The notes beneath the pieces are model-generated. The model saw only the letters and a program-made list of their open reading frames with translations, was not told where the DNA came from and did no database searches. From Streptomyces sp. NBC_00433 (GTDB taxonomy: Bacteria; Actinomycetota; Actinomycetes; Streptomycetales; Streptomycetaceae): 64,000 nucleotides of DNA. Shown here one piece after another: positions 54,363 through 62,640 of this stretch. Location: the NCBI GenBank assembly GCA_036015235.1, contig CP107926.1, positions 4,228,501 through 4,292,500 on the forward strand, given 5' to 3'. The position numbers and the translations under genes are program-made. The first letter of the stretch is position 1; every line of letters starts with the position of its first letter.

Positions 54363-55796
54363 ATGCCCATGCTGGACCCTCTTGCGGCGCTCACCGACGC
54401 GTTCACCAGCTTCCTGTTCGGCCGGGTCGAGTCGACCCGGCTGCCGGTGCGCACCTCGACAGGACAGGCGCAGGCGGTCTACCTGCCCACCGCGGCGCCA
54501 GGACTCGGCGACTCCGGGGTGATCATCGGCCGCGAGGTCTACTCGGGCAAGGGCTACATCTACGACCCCTTCCAGCTCTACGGCCAGCAGCTGCCCGCCC
54601 CGCACTGGCTGGTGCTCGGCGAGTCGGGCAACGGCAAGTCGGCGCTGGAGAAGACGTACGTGCTGCGCCAGTTGCGCTTCCGCGACCGGCAGGTCGTGGT
54701 GCTCGACGCACAGGGCGAGGACGGCGTCGGCGAGTGGAACCTGATCGCCAGGGCCATGGGCCTGACCCCGATCAGGCTCGACCCGATGGCGGCCCTGGAC
54801 GGCGGCATCAAGCTCAACCCGCTGGACCCGGCGATCACGGTGACCGGTCAGCTGGCGCTGCTGCGCACCATCATCGAGGTGGCGATGGGCCGCGGCCTGG
54901 ACGAGCGGTCGGGCTTCGCCCTGAAGGTCGCGCACGCCTTTGTGGCCGAGACGGTGACGGAGCGCCAGCCGATCCTCACCGACATCGTGGACCGGCTGCG
55001 GCACCCGATGCCGGAGTCCGCCGAGGCGATGAACGTCGCCCTGGACGATGTGCGGGCCTGGGGCCTGGACGTGGCCCTGGTGCTCGACCGGCTGGTCGAC
55101 GGCGACCTGCGCGGCATGTTCGACGGGCCGACCAGCGCCGGCATCGACCTGGACTCGCCGCTGATCGTCTTCGACCTGTCGCACATCGACCGCAATTCCA
55201 TCGCCATGCCGATCCTGATGGCGATCGTCGGGGTGTGGCTGGAGCACACCTGGATCCGCCCCGACCGGAAGAAGCGCATCTTCCTGGTCGAGGAGGCCTG
55301 GCACATCATCAACTCGCCCTTCGTGGCGCAGCTCTTCCAGCGGCTGCTGAAGTTCGGCCGCCGGCTCGGCCTGTCCTTCGTCGCCGTCGTCCACCACCTG
55401 TCCGACGTGGTCGACGGGGCCGCGGCGAAGGAGGCGGCGGCGATCCTGAAGATGGCCTCCACCCGCACCATCTACGCCCAGAAGGCCGACGAGGCGCGGG
55501 CCACCGGGCGGGTGCTGGGGCTGCCGCGCTGGGCGGTGGAGATCATCCCGACGCTGACCCCCGGTATCGCCGTCTGGGACGTCAACGGCAATGTGCAGGT
55601 GGTCAAGCACCTGATCACCGAGACCGAGCGCCCGCTGGTCTTCACCGACCGCGCCATGACCGAGACCTCGGTGCAGCACGCCGCCGGCATCGCCGCGGAG
55701 GCCGAGGCGGAAGCCGAGGCCGAGGCCCGCGCGGAGGCCCATGCCGCGGCGCAGATCGCACTCGCCAAGCAAATGGCCGACGACGCGGTGGCGTGA
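54363..55796 (+). CDS. VirB4/TraC-type conjugation ATPase
   Basis: A 477-residue protein. Walker A is GESGNGKSA (86-94), Walker B IFLVEEAWH (about 306-314), followed by the RecA-like segments (FGRRLGLSFVAVVHHLSD, ASTRTIYAQKADE). Ends in an Ala/Glu coiled-coil tail. GAGGAGG precedes ATG 54363. It is only the ATPase half of VirB4, the N-terminal half being the previous gene. It powers the secretion-like complex at the membrane. Confidence 0.88.
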   Translation: MPMLDPLAALTDAFTSFLFGRVESTRLPVRTSTGQAQAVYLPTAAPGLGDSGVIIGREVYSGKGYIYDPFQLYGQQLPAPHWLVLGESGNGKSALEKTYVLRQLRFRDRQVVVLDAQGEDGVGEWNLIARAMGLTPIRLDPMAALDGGIKLNPLDPAITVTGQLALLRTIIEVAMGRGLDERSGFALKVAHAFVAETVTERQPILTDIVDRLRHPMPESAEAMNVALDDVRAWGLDVALVLDRLVDGDLRGMFDGPTSAGIDLDSPLIVFDLSHIDRNSIAMPILMAIVGVWLEHTWIRPDRKKRIFLVEEAWHIINSPFVAQLFQRLLKFGRRLGLSFVAVVHHLSDVVDGAAAKEAAAILKMASTRTIYAQKADEARATGRVLGLPRWAVEIIPTLTPGIAVWDVNGNVQVVKHLITETERPLVFTDRAMTETSVQHAAGIAAEAEAEAEAEARAEAHAAAQIALAKQMADDAVA

Positions 55797-55797
55797 G

Positions 55798-57438
55798 ATG
55801 GCGGCGCAGAAGCGGGAGCAGAGCGGCGGTCTGCCCGACGGGCTGATCGTCGGCGTCATCGCGTTCCTGCTGGGCGTCACCTTGCTGGTGTGGACGGCGA
55901 CCGGCATCGCGGCGGTCCTCGCCCACGGATCGTGGCCGGGCGACGCGCACTTCACCCGCACCCCGCGGGCGATGCGCGCGCTGATCGGGCAGCCGCACGA
56001 CATCCCGGCGGCCTGGCCCGGCGCCGAGCCCGCGGAGCTGCCGCGGGCGGGGCTGTTCTGGGGCATCTTCGTCGGGCAGTTCATGGTGCTCTTCGCGGCC
56101 GCGGTGTGGGTGCTGAACGTCCTGGCGCGGCTGCGCTCCCGCGGCGAGCGCCGCCCGGCCGCCCCGCCGCCCGAGCCGGTCGCGGCCGCCGCGGTGCCCG
56201 CACCGCGCCGCAGGGGCCGCGGCGACGTGCGTGGCGGCGGGGAGCAGTCCGGCGCCATGTACGGCGGGCGGGGCAAGGGCCACGGCGACGGGGACGGGCT
56301 CGACGCCTGGTTCCGTACGGTGCCGCAGGCCTTGCCGCCCCGGGCCGCGGACCCGATCACCGCGGAACTGCCCGCGGTCGGGGCCGGCCCGCGCCCGGCC
56401 GCCCGTGAGCCGCACCCGGCGGTCCTCGACGGCGGCGAGGTCACCCGCACCTACGCGCTGTTCGCCGGACCTCGCGGCGACCAGGCCAAGCGGATCGTGC
56501 AGCCCGCGGTCCTGGCCGCGGCCGGCCCGGTGCTGGTCACCACCGCCGACCCGGACACGTACCACCAGACCGTCGGCAACCGCAGCAAGTTCGGCCCCGT
56601 CCACGTCTACGACCCGACGCATCTGCTCGACGTACCCGGACGGCTGCGCTGGGCGCCGCACGGCGGCTGTGAACGCCCCGGCACCGCCGGGATACGCGCG
56701 GCGGCGCTGCTGGCGCCGCTGCGTACGGCACGCGCCGACGAGGCCATCGTGCACACCACCGCGGTCACCCTGCTGCGCTGCTGGCTGCACGCCGCGGCCG
56801 TCGACGGCCGACCCTTCCGCCAGGTCCACCGCTGGGCGGCCGGCCCCGCGGCCGCCGAAGCGGTACGCATCCTGCGCACCGACACCGGCGCGGCCTCCGG
56901 CTGGAGCGGCGAACTGGAGTCGGTGCTGCACGCCCACCCCGAACGGCGGGACGCCGCCCAGGCGTTGATCCGGCAGACGCTGGAGCCGCTGAATTCCGTG
57001 CATATCCGCGACGCGTGCAATCCGGCACGTACCGGAGGCCTCGACCTGGAGTCGTGGGGCGCGGAAAGGGGAACGCTTTATGTGGTGGGCGAGCGGATCG
57101 AGGATCCGCGCACCCATCTGGGTGCGATGCCCCTGCTCACCGCACTCGTCTCCAGCGTGGTCGAGCACGGCCGGCGCATGGCCGCAGGGTCATCCGCCGG
57201 CCGGCTCGACCCACCACTGACCTTCGTGCTGGACGACATCGCGGCCCTCGCCCCGGCCCCTGATCTCCCCACCCTGCTGTCCACCGGCACGGCGGCCGGC
57301 CTCCCCACCCTCGCCGTCCTCCGCTCCCCCGAACAGGCCCTGGCCCGCTGGCCCGCCCCCCTGTGGCCCACCGCCGACCTCCGCCTCGCCCTCGGCGACA
57401 CCCCACCCCCGACCCCCGACACCCTCCACCTCCCCTGA
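55798..57438 (+). CDS. VirD4/TraG-like coupling protein with degenerate nucleotide-binding motifs
   Basis: A 546-residue protein with two N-terminal transmembrane segments (about 15-40 and 88-108), a basic linker, and a TraG-like core. The place of the P-loop reads FAGPRGDQAKR (222-232), where active coupling proteins have GPTGSGKT; the last glycine and the Ser/Thr are missing. Walker B is FVLDD (476-480) instead of LDE. The following pattern (PVLVTTADPDTY) still matches TraG. So it is a coupling-protein relative that probably does not hydrolyse ATP normally. It starts one base after the VirB4 stop. Confidence 0.8.
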   Translation: MAAQKREQSGGLPDGLIVGVIAFLLGVTLLVWTATGIAAVLAHGSWPGDAHFTRTPRAMRALIGQPHDIPAAWPGAEPAELPRAGLFWGIFVGQFMVLFAAAVWVLNVLARLRSRGERRPAAPPPEPVAAAAVPAPRRRGRGDVRGGGEQSGAMYGGRGKGHGDGDGLDAWFRTVPQALPPRAADPITAELPAVGAGPRPAAREPHPAVLDGGEVTRTYALFAGPRGDQAKRIVQPAVLAAAGPVLVTTADPDTYHQTVGNRSKFGPVHVYDPTHLLDVPGRLRWAPHGGCERPGTAGIRAAALLAPLRTARADEAIVHTTAVTLLRCWLHAAAVDGRPFRQVHRWAAGPAAAEAVRILRTDTGAASGWSGELESVLHAHPERRDAAQALIRQTLEPLNSVHIRDACNPARTGGLDLESWGAERGTLYVVGERIEDPRTHLGAMPLLTALVSSVVEHGRRMAAGSSAGRLDPPLTFVLDDIAALAPAPDLPTLLSTGTAAGLPTLAVLRSPEQALARWPAPLWPTADLRLALGDTPPPTPDTLHLP

Positions 57439-57459
57439 CCCTCAGGAGGTCGAGCCCCC

Positions 57460-57556
57460 CAGGGGCGCGGGGAACTGCGCGCCAAGCCACGAAGCAGCGG
57501 CAGGGCGAACGCAACAGAAAGTGGCAGCCGCCCGGGGGCGCGGGGAACTGCGCGCG
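57460..57556. repeat. Two direct copies of the dispersed GC-rich repeat
   Basis: Copies of CAGGGGCGCGGGGAACTGCG-type cores at 57460-57483 and 57533-57556, 73 bp apart, lie just after the last secretion gene. They belong to the family at 27.0-27.6, 33.2-33.5 and 37.7-37.9 kb. Confidence 0.75.
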
Positions 57557-57632
57557 CAACCACGACGGCGCAGCAGGTGAAGGCACACCGCAAGTGCCAC
57601 CCCCCGAATGCCCGCGCCCAAGCGCTACGCGC

Positions 57633-58634
57633 TCAAGCGATGCGCGCGAGGTCCCCCGCGAGCACCCCCCCGAGCAGCGCCTCGCCGCGGGCGAACCGCT
57701 CGACCTCCGAGACCGCGTATGCGCCGAGGCGCTGGACCTCCGACCCCTGGCACCCGGCAATGTGCGGCGTGAGCATCACGTTGGGCAGGCTGTGGAGCAC
57801 GTGCTCCACAGGAAGCGGCTCGGGATCCGTCACGTCGAGGTACGCGTCGAGCCGCCCCGTGGCACAGGCCAGCGCCAGCGCCTCGGTGTCGACGAGCCGC
57901 CCCCGCGCCGTGTTGACGACGGCCGCCCCGTCCCGCAGCAGGCCCAGCCTGCGGGCGTCGAGCAGGTGCCGGGTCTCGGGCAGGTCGGGCGCGTGGACGG
58001 TGACGATGTCGGAGGCGGTGCACAGCTCGTCGAGGTCGACCAGGCGCGCTCCGAGGGCGGCGGCGTCCGCGGCGGAGACGTACGGGTCGGCCAGCAGCAC
58101 CTGGAAGCCTGCGTCTGCGGCGAGGAGCCGGGCGATGACGCCGCGCCCGATGCGTGACGCGCCGATGACACCGACGACGGCGCCGTCGGCCCCGCGCCGC
58201 TCGGGGTAGCTGGGCAGCCGCCCGCGGCGGTAGTCCGCCGCGGCGCCGAGGGCGCGCCGGGCCGCGAGGACCACCGTGGCCATGGTGAAGTCCACCACCG
58301 GCCCGGCGTTGGCGTCGGCGGCCGACGACACGGCGATCCCCCGCTCCCACACCACCGGGTGGACGTGGTGCTTGACGGTGCCCGCGGCGTGGATGACCGC
58401 GCCGAGCCGGGGCGCCCGCGCGAGCAGTCCCGCGTCGATCTCGGGCGCCCCCCATCCGGTGAGCAGGATCTCCGCGGTGGCGAGGGCGTCGCCCGCCGCC
58501 GGCGTCGCGGCGTCGGTGACGAGCAGCGGATGGACGTCGGCCGGCGTGTCGAGCCGGGCGCGCAGCGGGGCCGGAAGGACCAGGTCCAGGATGTCCTGCC
58601 GCATCGCCAGCACCAGCTTCGGCCGCTCGACCAT
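57633..58634 (-). CDS. D-isomer-specific 2-hydroxyacid dehydrogenase
   Basis: A 333-residue NAD-dependent enzyme. The nucleotide fold VVGVIGASRIGRGV is followed by the catalytic R, E and H pattern (NTARGRLVD, LDVTDPEPLP, LTPHIAG). It is divergent from a broken sugar ABC operon, and LacI-type operator sequences lie at both ends of the shared control region. A role in sugar-acid metabolism is therefore likely. ATG 58634 has GAGGG six bases upstream. Confidence 0.9.
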   Translation of the reverse strand: MVERPKLVLAMRQDILDLVLPAPLRARLDTPADVHPLLVTDAATPAAGDALATAEILLTGWGAPEIDAGLLARAPRLGAVIHAAGTVKHHVHPVVWERGIAVSSAADANAGPVVDFTMATVVLAARRALGAAADYRRGRLPSYPERRGADGAVVGVIGASRIGRGVIARLLAADAGFQVLLADPYVSAADAAALGARLVDLDELCTASDIVTVHAPDLPETRHLLDARRLGLLRDGAAVVNTARGRLVDTEALALACATGRLDAYLDVTDPEPLPVEHVLHSLPNVMLTPHIAGCQGSEVQRLGAYAVSEVERFARGEALLGGVLAGDLARIA

Positions 58635-58648
58635 GTCTGCCCTCACGT

Positions 58649-58660
58649 GTAATCGGTTAC
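58649..58660. promoter_or_regulatory. LacI-type operator near the dehydrogenase start
   Basis: GTAATCGGTTAC is an imperfect palindrome (10 of 12 positions) with a central CG, 15 bp upstream of the dehydrogenase ATG. It fits LacI/GalR-family sites. Confidence 0.55.
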
Positions 58661-58724
58661 TTCCTGATGCATTCAGATTAGGCCCGCCCCACCCACGGGT
58701 CAACGTCATCTGTTGCGCGAGGGG

Positions 58725-58754
58725 TTGACCACGTCGTAGTAACCGGTTTAGTTT
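58725..58754 (+). promoter_or_regulatory. Promoter with embedded LacI-type operator for the sugar ABC remnant
   Basis: TTGACC (58725-58730) and TAGTTT (58749-58754) with 18 bases between form a good promoter. TAACCGGTTTA at 58740-58750, with perfect core AACCGGTT, overlaps the spacer and -10, the usual place for a LacI-family repressor. The gene behind it is now a pseudogene. Confidence 0.6.
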
Positions 58755-58784
58755 CCTCACGCCTTAAGCGTCGAAGAGGACGCG

Positions 58785-59328
58785 ATGGCGATTGCCGAAC
58801 GGGACGCCACCGGCCGCACAGGGGCGGCAGGTGCGTCCGGTGCAGACCGACGGGCCGGGCGGAAGGGGCGCGGGACGCGCCTGGCACGGCTGCGCAGGGA
58901 CTGGGTACTGCTGGCACTCATGGCCCCGGGCGTGGCGTATTTCCTGGTCTTCCACTACGGCGCGCTGGCGGGCACCGTCATCGCGTTCAAGGACTACGTC
59001 CCCTTCGACGGCCTGTGGGCCAGCCAGTGGGTGGGGCTGGACAACTTCCAGACGATGTTCGGCGATCCGGACTTCTGGTCCGCGGTCCTCAACACCGTCT
59101 GGATCGCACTGCTGCAACTGGTCTTCTTCTTCCCCGTGCCGATCGCTCTGGCGATGCTGCTGCACAGCCTGACCAGTCGCAGCGTCCGCGAGTTCGTGCA
59201 GTCGGTGGCGTATCTGCCGCACTTCCTGTCCTGCGTGGTCGCGGTCTTCCAGCAGGTGCTCGGCGAGACCGGCCTGCTCAACAACGTGCTGGGCGACGCC
59301 CATCTGCACACCGTGGACATCGCCCCGC
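58785..59328 (+). pseudogene. Truncated sugar ABC transporter permease (LplB-like)
   Basis: The first 180 residues are a normal sugar permease start: basic N-terminus, TM1 (WVLLALMAPGVAYFLVFHYGALAG), YVPFDGLWASQWVGLDNF and further helices up to LLNNVLGDAHLHTVDI. It then stops matching, and the frame runs into out-of-frame binding-protein sequence. The EAA loop and last helices are absent, so no working permease can be made. The normal second permease gene is missing altogether. Confidence 0.85.
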
Positions 59329-59677
59329 GAGGCCGACTTCGCCGCGTCCAAGTGCGCCGACCTGTCCGAGTACCTCTCCGGCGACGCCGTCAAGGCCCAC
59401 CCGAACCTGGCGAACCTGGCGACGTACGTATGGCAGGACATGGGCCACATCGGCGGCCGCATCCACGGCGTACCCGTCCAGCGTTTTCGGCCTCCAGCCG
59501 GAGACCAACAGCCGGGTCGGCGCGTCCATCGACACCTTCCGCACGGACACCGTCGGCTCCATCATCGCCGGCCGCAAACCGCTGAGCGCGTGGGACGACA
59601 CGGTCAAAAAGATGCGCAATATGGGCCTGGGCCAGATCGCCGCGGACTATGCCAAGGATTACGCCTCGAACCACTGA
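59329..59677 (+). pseudogene. Remnants of an ABC sugar-binding protein
   Basis: Two in-frame pieces in different frames. 59329-59482 encodes EADFAASKCADLSEYLSGDA and on to GRIHGVPVQ, typical of the middle of an extracellular sugar-binding protein. 59483-59677 encodes VFGLQPETNSRVGAS to MRNMGLGQIAADYAKDYASNH and a stop, typical of the C-terminus. The signal peptide and most of the protein are gone. Several deletions joined permease, middle and end. Confidence 0.85.
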
Positions 59678-59795
59678 CATGTACGGACCCGCGCCGCCGC
59701 ACCAAGGCCATTACGCTGGTCGGCGGCGCGGCCGTAACGGACACCGGCACGCAACGGACACCGGCACGCCGGGGTCGTCGGACCGGGGACATCGG

Positions 59796-60908
59796 ATGGC
59801 GGAGATGGCGGAGACTTCACCAGGGCCCGGCGCCATAGGGCCGGGCGCGACCGGCGGCGGCACCCGCCGCGTCACCATCCGCGACGTCGCGGACCGGGCG
59901 GGCGTCTCGGTCGCCACCGTCTCGCGGGTGCTGGCCGGCAACTACCCCACGTCCGCGGCCGCCCGCGCCAAAGTGCTGCGGGCCGTCAAAGACCTCGACT
60001 ACGTCATCGACGGCCGCGCCCGCGCCCTGGCCGGCACCGGCCCCAAGACGGTCGCCGTCATCGTCTCCTCGGTGGACAGCGCCTTCTACGCCACCGTGGC
60101 CCAGGGCGTCGAGCAGGAGGCCGCCGCCCGCGGCCGGCTGTGCATGGTCTGCAGCCACGGCGGTGACGAGGCGCGCGAACTGGCCCTGGTCCAGATGATG
60201 CGCGAGCAGCGCTCCGAATTCGTCGTCCTGGTCGGCGGCGCCGTCGAAGACGAGCACTACCAGGCCCGCCTCACCGAATACGCCCACGGCCTGGCCGCCG
60301 CCGGCTCCCGCCTGGTCCTGTGCGGCCGGCCCGCGCCCAGCCCCGACATGCCCGTCCTCGTCATCGAGTACGACAACGAGGCCGGCGCCTACGCCGTCGT
60401 CAGCCACCTGCTGTCGGCCGGCCACCGCGACATCCTCTACCTGGGCACCATGCCCGGCCACACCACCGTCGAGCCGCGCATCGCCGGCTACCGCCGCGCC
60501 CTCGCCGACCACGGCCTCCCCCCGTCCGCGGAACGCATCGCGGGCGTGGGGCTCGGCCGCAGCCACGGCTACGCCGCCATGCGCCAGATCCTCGCCGACT
60601 GCGACGGCCGCCCCCCCTTCACCGCCGTCTTCGCCGGCGACGACCAGACCGCCGCCGGCGCGATGGCCGCGATGCGCGAGCACGGCCTGCGCACACCCGA
60701 CGACATCTCGGTCGTCGGCTACAACAACGACGGCCTCGCCCAGGACCTCAACCCGCCGCTGACCACGGTCAACATCCCCGCCTACGAACTGGGCCGCGAA
60801 GCCGTCCGCCTCGCCCTGGCGGAAACCACCCCCCGCCCCACCACCCAGTCCCGCCACCTCCTGGGCACCCACACGGTCCTGCGCCAGAGCGTCCGCCCCT
60901 TGCTGTGA
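59796..60908 (+). CDS. LacI family transcriptional regulator
   Basis: A 370-residue protein. LacI helix-turn-helix at about 26-75 (VTIRDVADRAGVSVATVSRVLAGNYPTSAAARAKV), hinge, then the sugar-binding-like domain (TVAVIVSSVDSAFYATVAQGVE; SVVGYNNDGLAQDLNPPLTTVNIP). ATG 59796 is preceded by GGGGAC. It is the intact regulator of an otherwise decayed uptake operon, and probably binds the operators at 58649 and 58740. Confidence 0.92.
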   Translation: MAEMAETSPGPGAIGPGATGGGTRRVTIRDVADRAGVSVATVSRVLAGNYPTSAAARAKVLRAVKDLDYVIDGRARALAGTGPKTVAVIVSSVDSAFYATVAQGVEQEAAARGRLCMVCSHGGDEARELALVQMMREQRSEFVVLVGGAVEDEHYQARLTEYAHGLAAAGSRLVLCGRPAPSPDMPVLVIEYDNEAGAYAVVSHLLSAGHRDILYLGTMPGHTTVEPRIAGYRRALADHGLPPSAERIAGVGLGRSHGYAAMRQILADCDGRPPFTAVFAGDDQTAAGAMAAMREHGLRTPDDISVVGYNNDGLAQDLNPPLTTVNIPAYELGREAVRLALAETTPRPTTQSRHLLGTHTVLRQSVRPLL

Positions 60909-60911
60909 GGG

Positions 60912-61060
60912 CCGCGCCCCACGGCGGGACCTCGACGGAGTCGTAGCCCGCCAGGTTCCCGTAGACGGCCAGCCGCCCGTGCGGCGCGAACAGCGCGAGG
61001 TTCGCCCTCCGCCGGAGCCTCCGACGGGATCGAGGACGACATCCGCCGCGAGCCCTCCCC
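60912..61060 (-). pseudogene. Fragment of a zinc-binding dehydrogenase/quinone oxidoreductase
   Basis: On the minus strand ADVVLDPVGG is followed, after a frame change, by RANLALFAPHGRLAVYGNLAGYDS. These are consecutive motifs of the quinone oxidoreductase branch of medium-chain dehydrogenases. Only about 45 residues remain and there is no start or stop. Confidence 0.6.
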
Positions 61061-61070
61061 GGTGCATGCC

Positions 61071-61249
61071 AAAGTGTTGATCGCCCGTCTCACCCCCGAA
61101 GGCACACCCAGCTCGACCGCGCCTACCAGGAGGTCAACATCCTGGAACGGCAGCTGTCCGACACCTTCAGCCCCGCCGAGCACGCGGCCCTGTGCGACCT
61201 GCTCGACCGGGCGACGGCGACCCTGGTCGACCAGACCCGCCGCCCCTGA
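61071..61249 (+). pseudogene. C-terminal fragment of a MarR-family regulator
   Basis: KVLIARLTPEG at 61071-61103 continues, after an apparent one-base deletion, as HTQLDRAYQEVNILERQLSD to LVDQTRRP and a TGA at 61247-61249. This is the end of a MarR winged-helix protein (wing and last helix). The helix-turn-helix part is absent. Confidence 0.6.
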
Positions 61250-61261
61250 CCAGCCCGGCCG

Positions 61262-62287
61262 CTACTCCCGCAGCGACCTCGACAGCCCGAACTCCGGCAG
61301 CAACCCGTTGTCGACGAACCTGGTCATCGCCGAGACCCGGTCCCCCGACAGCGTCAGCAGCATCACCCCGTGCGCGTGCACGATCGCCGAGCCCCGGTCC
61401 CGCCGGTAGAAGCCGAACGCCGGCTGCCCGTTCGCCCGGACAGGCCGCAGCACATAGCTGCGCCCGGCGGTCAGCACGACGGACCGCAGGAAGTGCCCGA
61501 CAGCCGCACGCCCCTGGTATTCCATGTCGAGCGGCGGCATCGTCAGCCACACGTCATCGGTGAGCAGCACCAGGAGCGCGTCCACGTCGCCCGCCTCGAA
61601 GGCCCGCACGAAGGCCTCCACCACCCGCCGCTCCCGCGCCGACCCCGGCAGCGGCGCCCGCTCCCGGTCGGGCCCCGGCAATTCCGCCGCCAGCGCGGCC
61701 CGCGCCCGCTTGAGCGCGTTGGTCACCGCGTTCTCGGTGGTGGCGAGCATCCGGGCCACTTCCGCCGCCCTGAAGCCCATCACGTCGCGCAGCACCAGGA
61801 CGGCCCGCTGCCGCGGCGGCAACTGCTGCAATCCCGTCAGGAACGCCAGCGACACGGCCTCCCGGGTCTCGTACCTCGCCTCCGGGTCAGGCGCCCGGTC
61901 GGGCAGGTCGGCGAGCAGCGCGTCCGGATACGGTTCGAGCCACGACGGCTCGGCACGGTGGCGTGTCGGCTCGGGCAACGAGGCCTCCATCGGTACGTAG
62001 GCGGGCTCGCGCTGGCGGCGCCGGCCGCCGGCCCGCAGCGCGTTCAGACAGCGGTTGGTCGCGATCCGGTAGAGCCAGGTCCGCACCGACGCCCGGCCCT
62101 CGAAGCCGTCGAGCCCGCGCCAGGCCGCCAGCAGGGTCTCCTGCAGCACATCCTCCGCGTCCTGCAACGACCCGAGGATCCGATAGCAGTGGACCTGCAA
62201 CTCCCGCCGGTAGGGCTCCGTCAGCCGCCGGAAGGCATCCCCGTCCCCCGCCCGCGCCAGCTCCAGTACGTCAACCGCGTCCGCCAT
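61262..62287 (-). CDS. ECF sigma factor with C-terminal SnoaL-like domain (SigX5/TIGR02960 type)
   Basis: A 341-residue protein. Region 2 (HCYRILGSLQDAEDVLQETLLAAW, then ASVRTWLYRIATNRCLN) and region 4 (LPPRQRAVLVLRDVMGFRAAEVARML) are standard ECF. After residue about 215 an SnoaL-like domain follows (VVEAFVRAFEAGDVDALLVLLTDDVWLTMPP), characteristic of this self-regulated ECF group. ATG 62287 has GAGGAGG upstream. It lies just beyond the rRNA operon terminator on the same strand. Confidence 0.9.
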   Translation of the reverse strand: MADAVDVLELARAGDGDAFRRLTEPYRRELQVHCYRILGSLQDAEDVLQETLLAAWRGLDGFEGRASVRTWLYRIATNRCLNALRAGGRRRQREPAYVPMEASLPEPTRHRAEPSWLEPYPDALLADLPDRAPDPEARYETREAVSLAFLTGLQQLPPRQRAVLVLRDVMGFRAAEVARMLATTENAVTNALKRARAALAAELPGPDRERAPLPGSARERRVVEAFVRAFEAGDVDALLVLLTDDVWLTMPPLDMEYQGRAAVGHFLRSVVLTAGRSYVLRPVRANGQPAFGFYRRDRGSAIVHAHGVMLLTLSGDRVSAMTRFVDNGLLPEFGLSRSLRE

Positions 62288-62367
62288 GTCGGCCCTCCTC
62301 ACACCCGCATGCGTCCATCCTCACCAGTACAGACACCGCCGGCACCGAAAAACGGCCGCAACGCAGA

Positions 62368-62408
62368 AAAGCGTCAGCCCCCGTGCGGTGCACGGGGGCT
62401 GACGCTTT
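62368..62408 (-). terminator. rRNA operon terminator
   Basis: A perfect 19-bp stem (62368-62386 with 62390-62408) and a 3-base loop, followed on the minus strand by TTTTC, 11 bp beyond the 3' end of 5S rRNA. It separates the rRNA operon from the ECF sigma gene. Confidence 0.9.
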
Positions 62409-62418
62409 ATCAAAAATT

Positions 62419-62537
62419 GTTCGGCGGTGTCCTACTCTCCCACAGGGTCCCCCCTGCAGTACCATCGGCGCTGAAAGGCTTAGCTTCCGGGTTCGGAATG
62501 TAACCGGGCGTTTCCCTAACGCTATGACCACCGAAAC
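62419..62537 (-). rRNA. rrf: 5S ribosomal RNA
   Basis: On the minus strand it begins GTTTCGGTGGTCATAGCG, includes the conserved CCGAACCCGGAAGCTAAGCC and ACTGCAGGGGGGACC blocks, and ends near ACACCGCCGAAC. 119 nt, as expected for Streptomyces. About 100 nt separate it from 23S. Ends are set by similarity and could be off by 1-2 nt. Confidence 0.95.
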
Positions 62538-62640
62538 ACCATGAAACACACACCACACCCCCGACACCTGCCCGCAAAGGACAGTGAGGGTGTGTGGTAG
62601 CTGGTTGTTTCAGAACCACACAGTGGACGCGAGCAACTGA

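Noticed and set aside
48816..57438. Integrative conjugative element
   Set aside because: No integrase, relaxase, excisionase, replication gene or att repeats seen; composition matches the surroundings and gene order looks like backbone.
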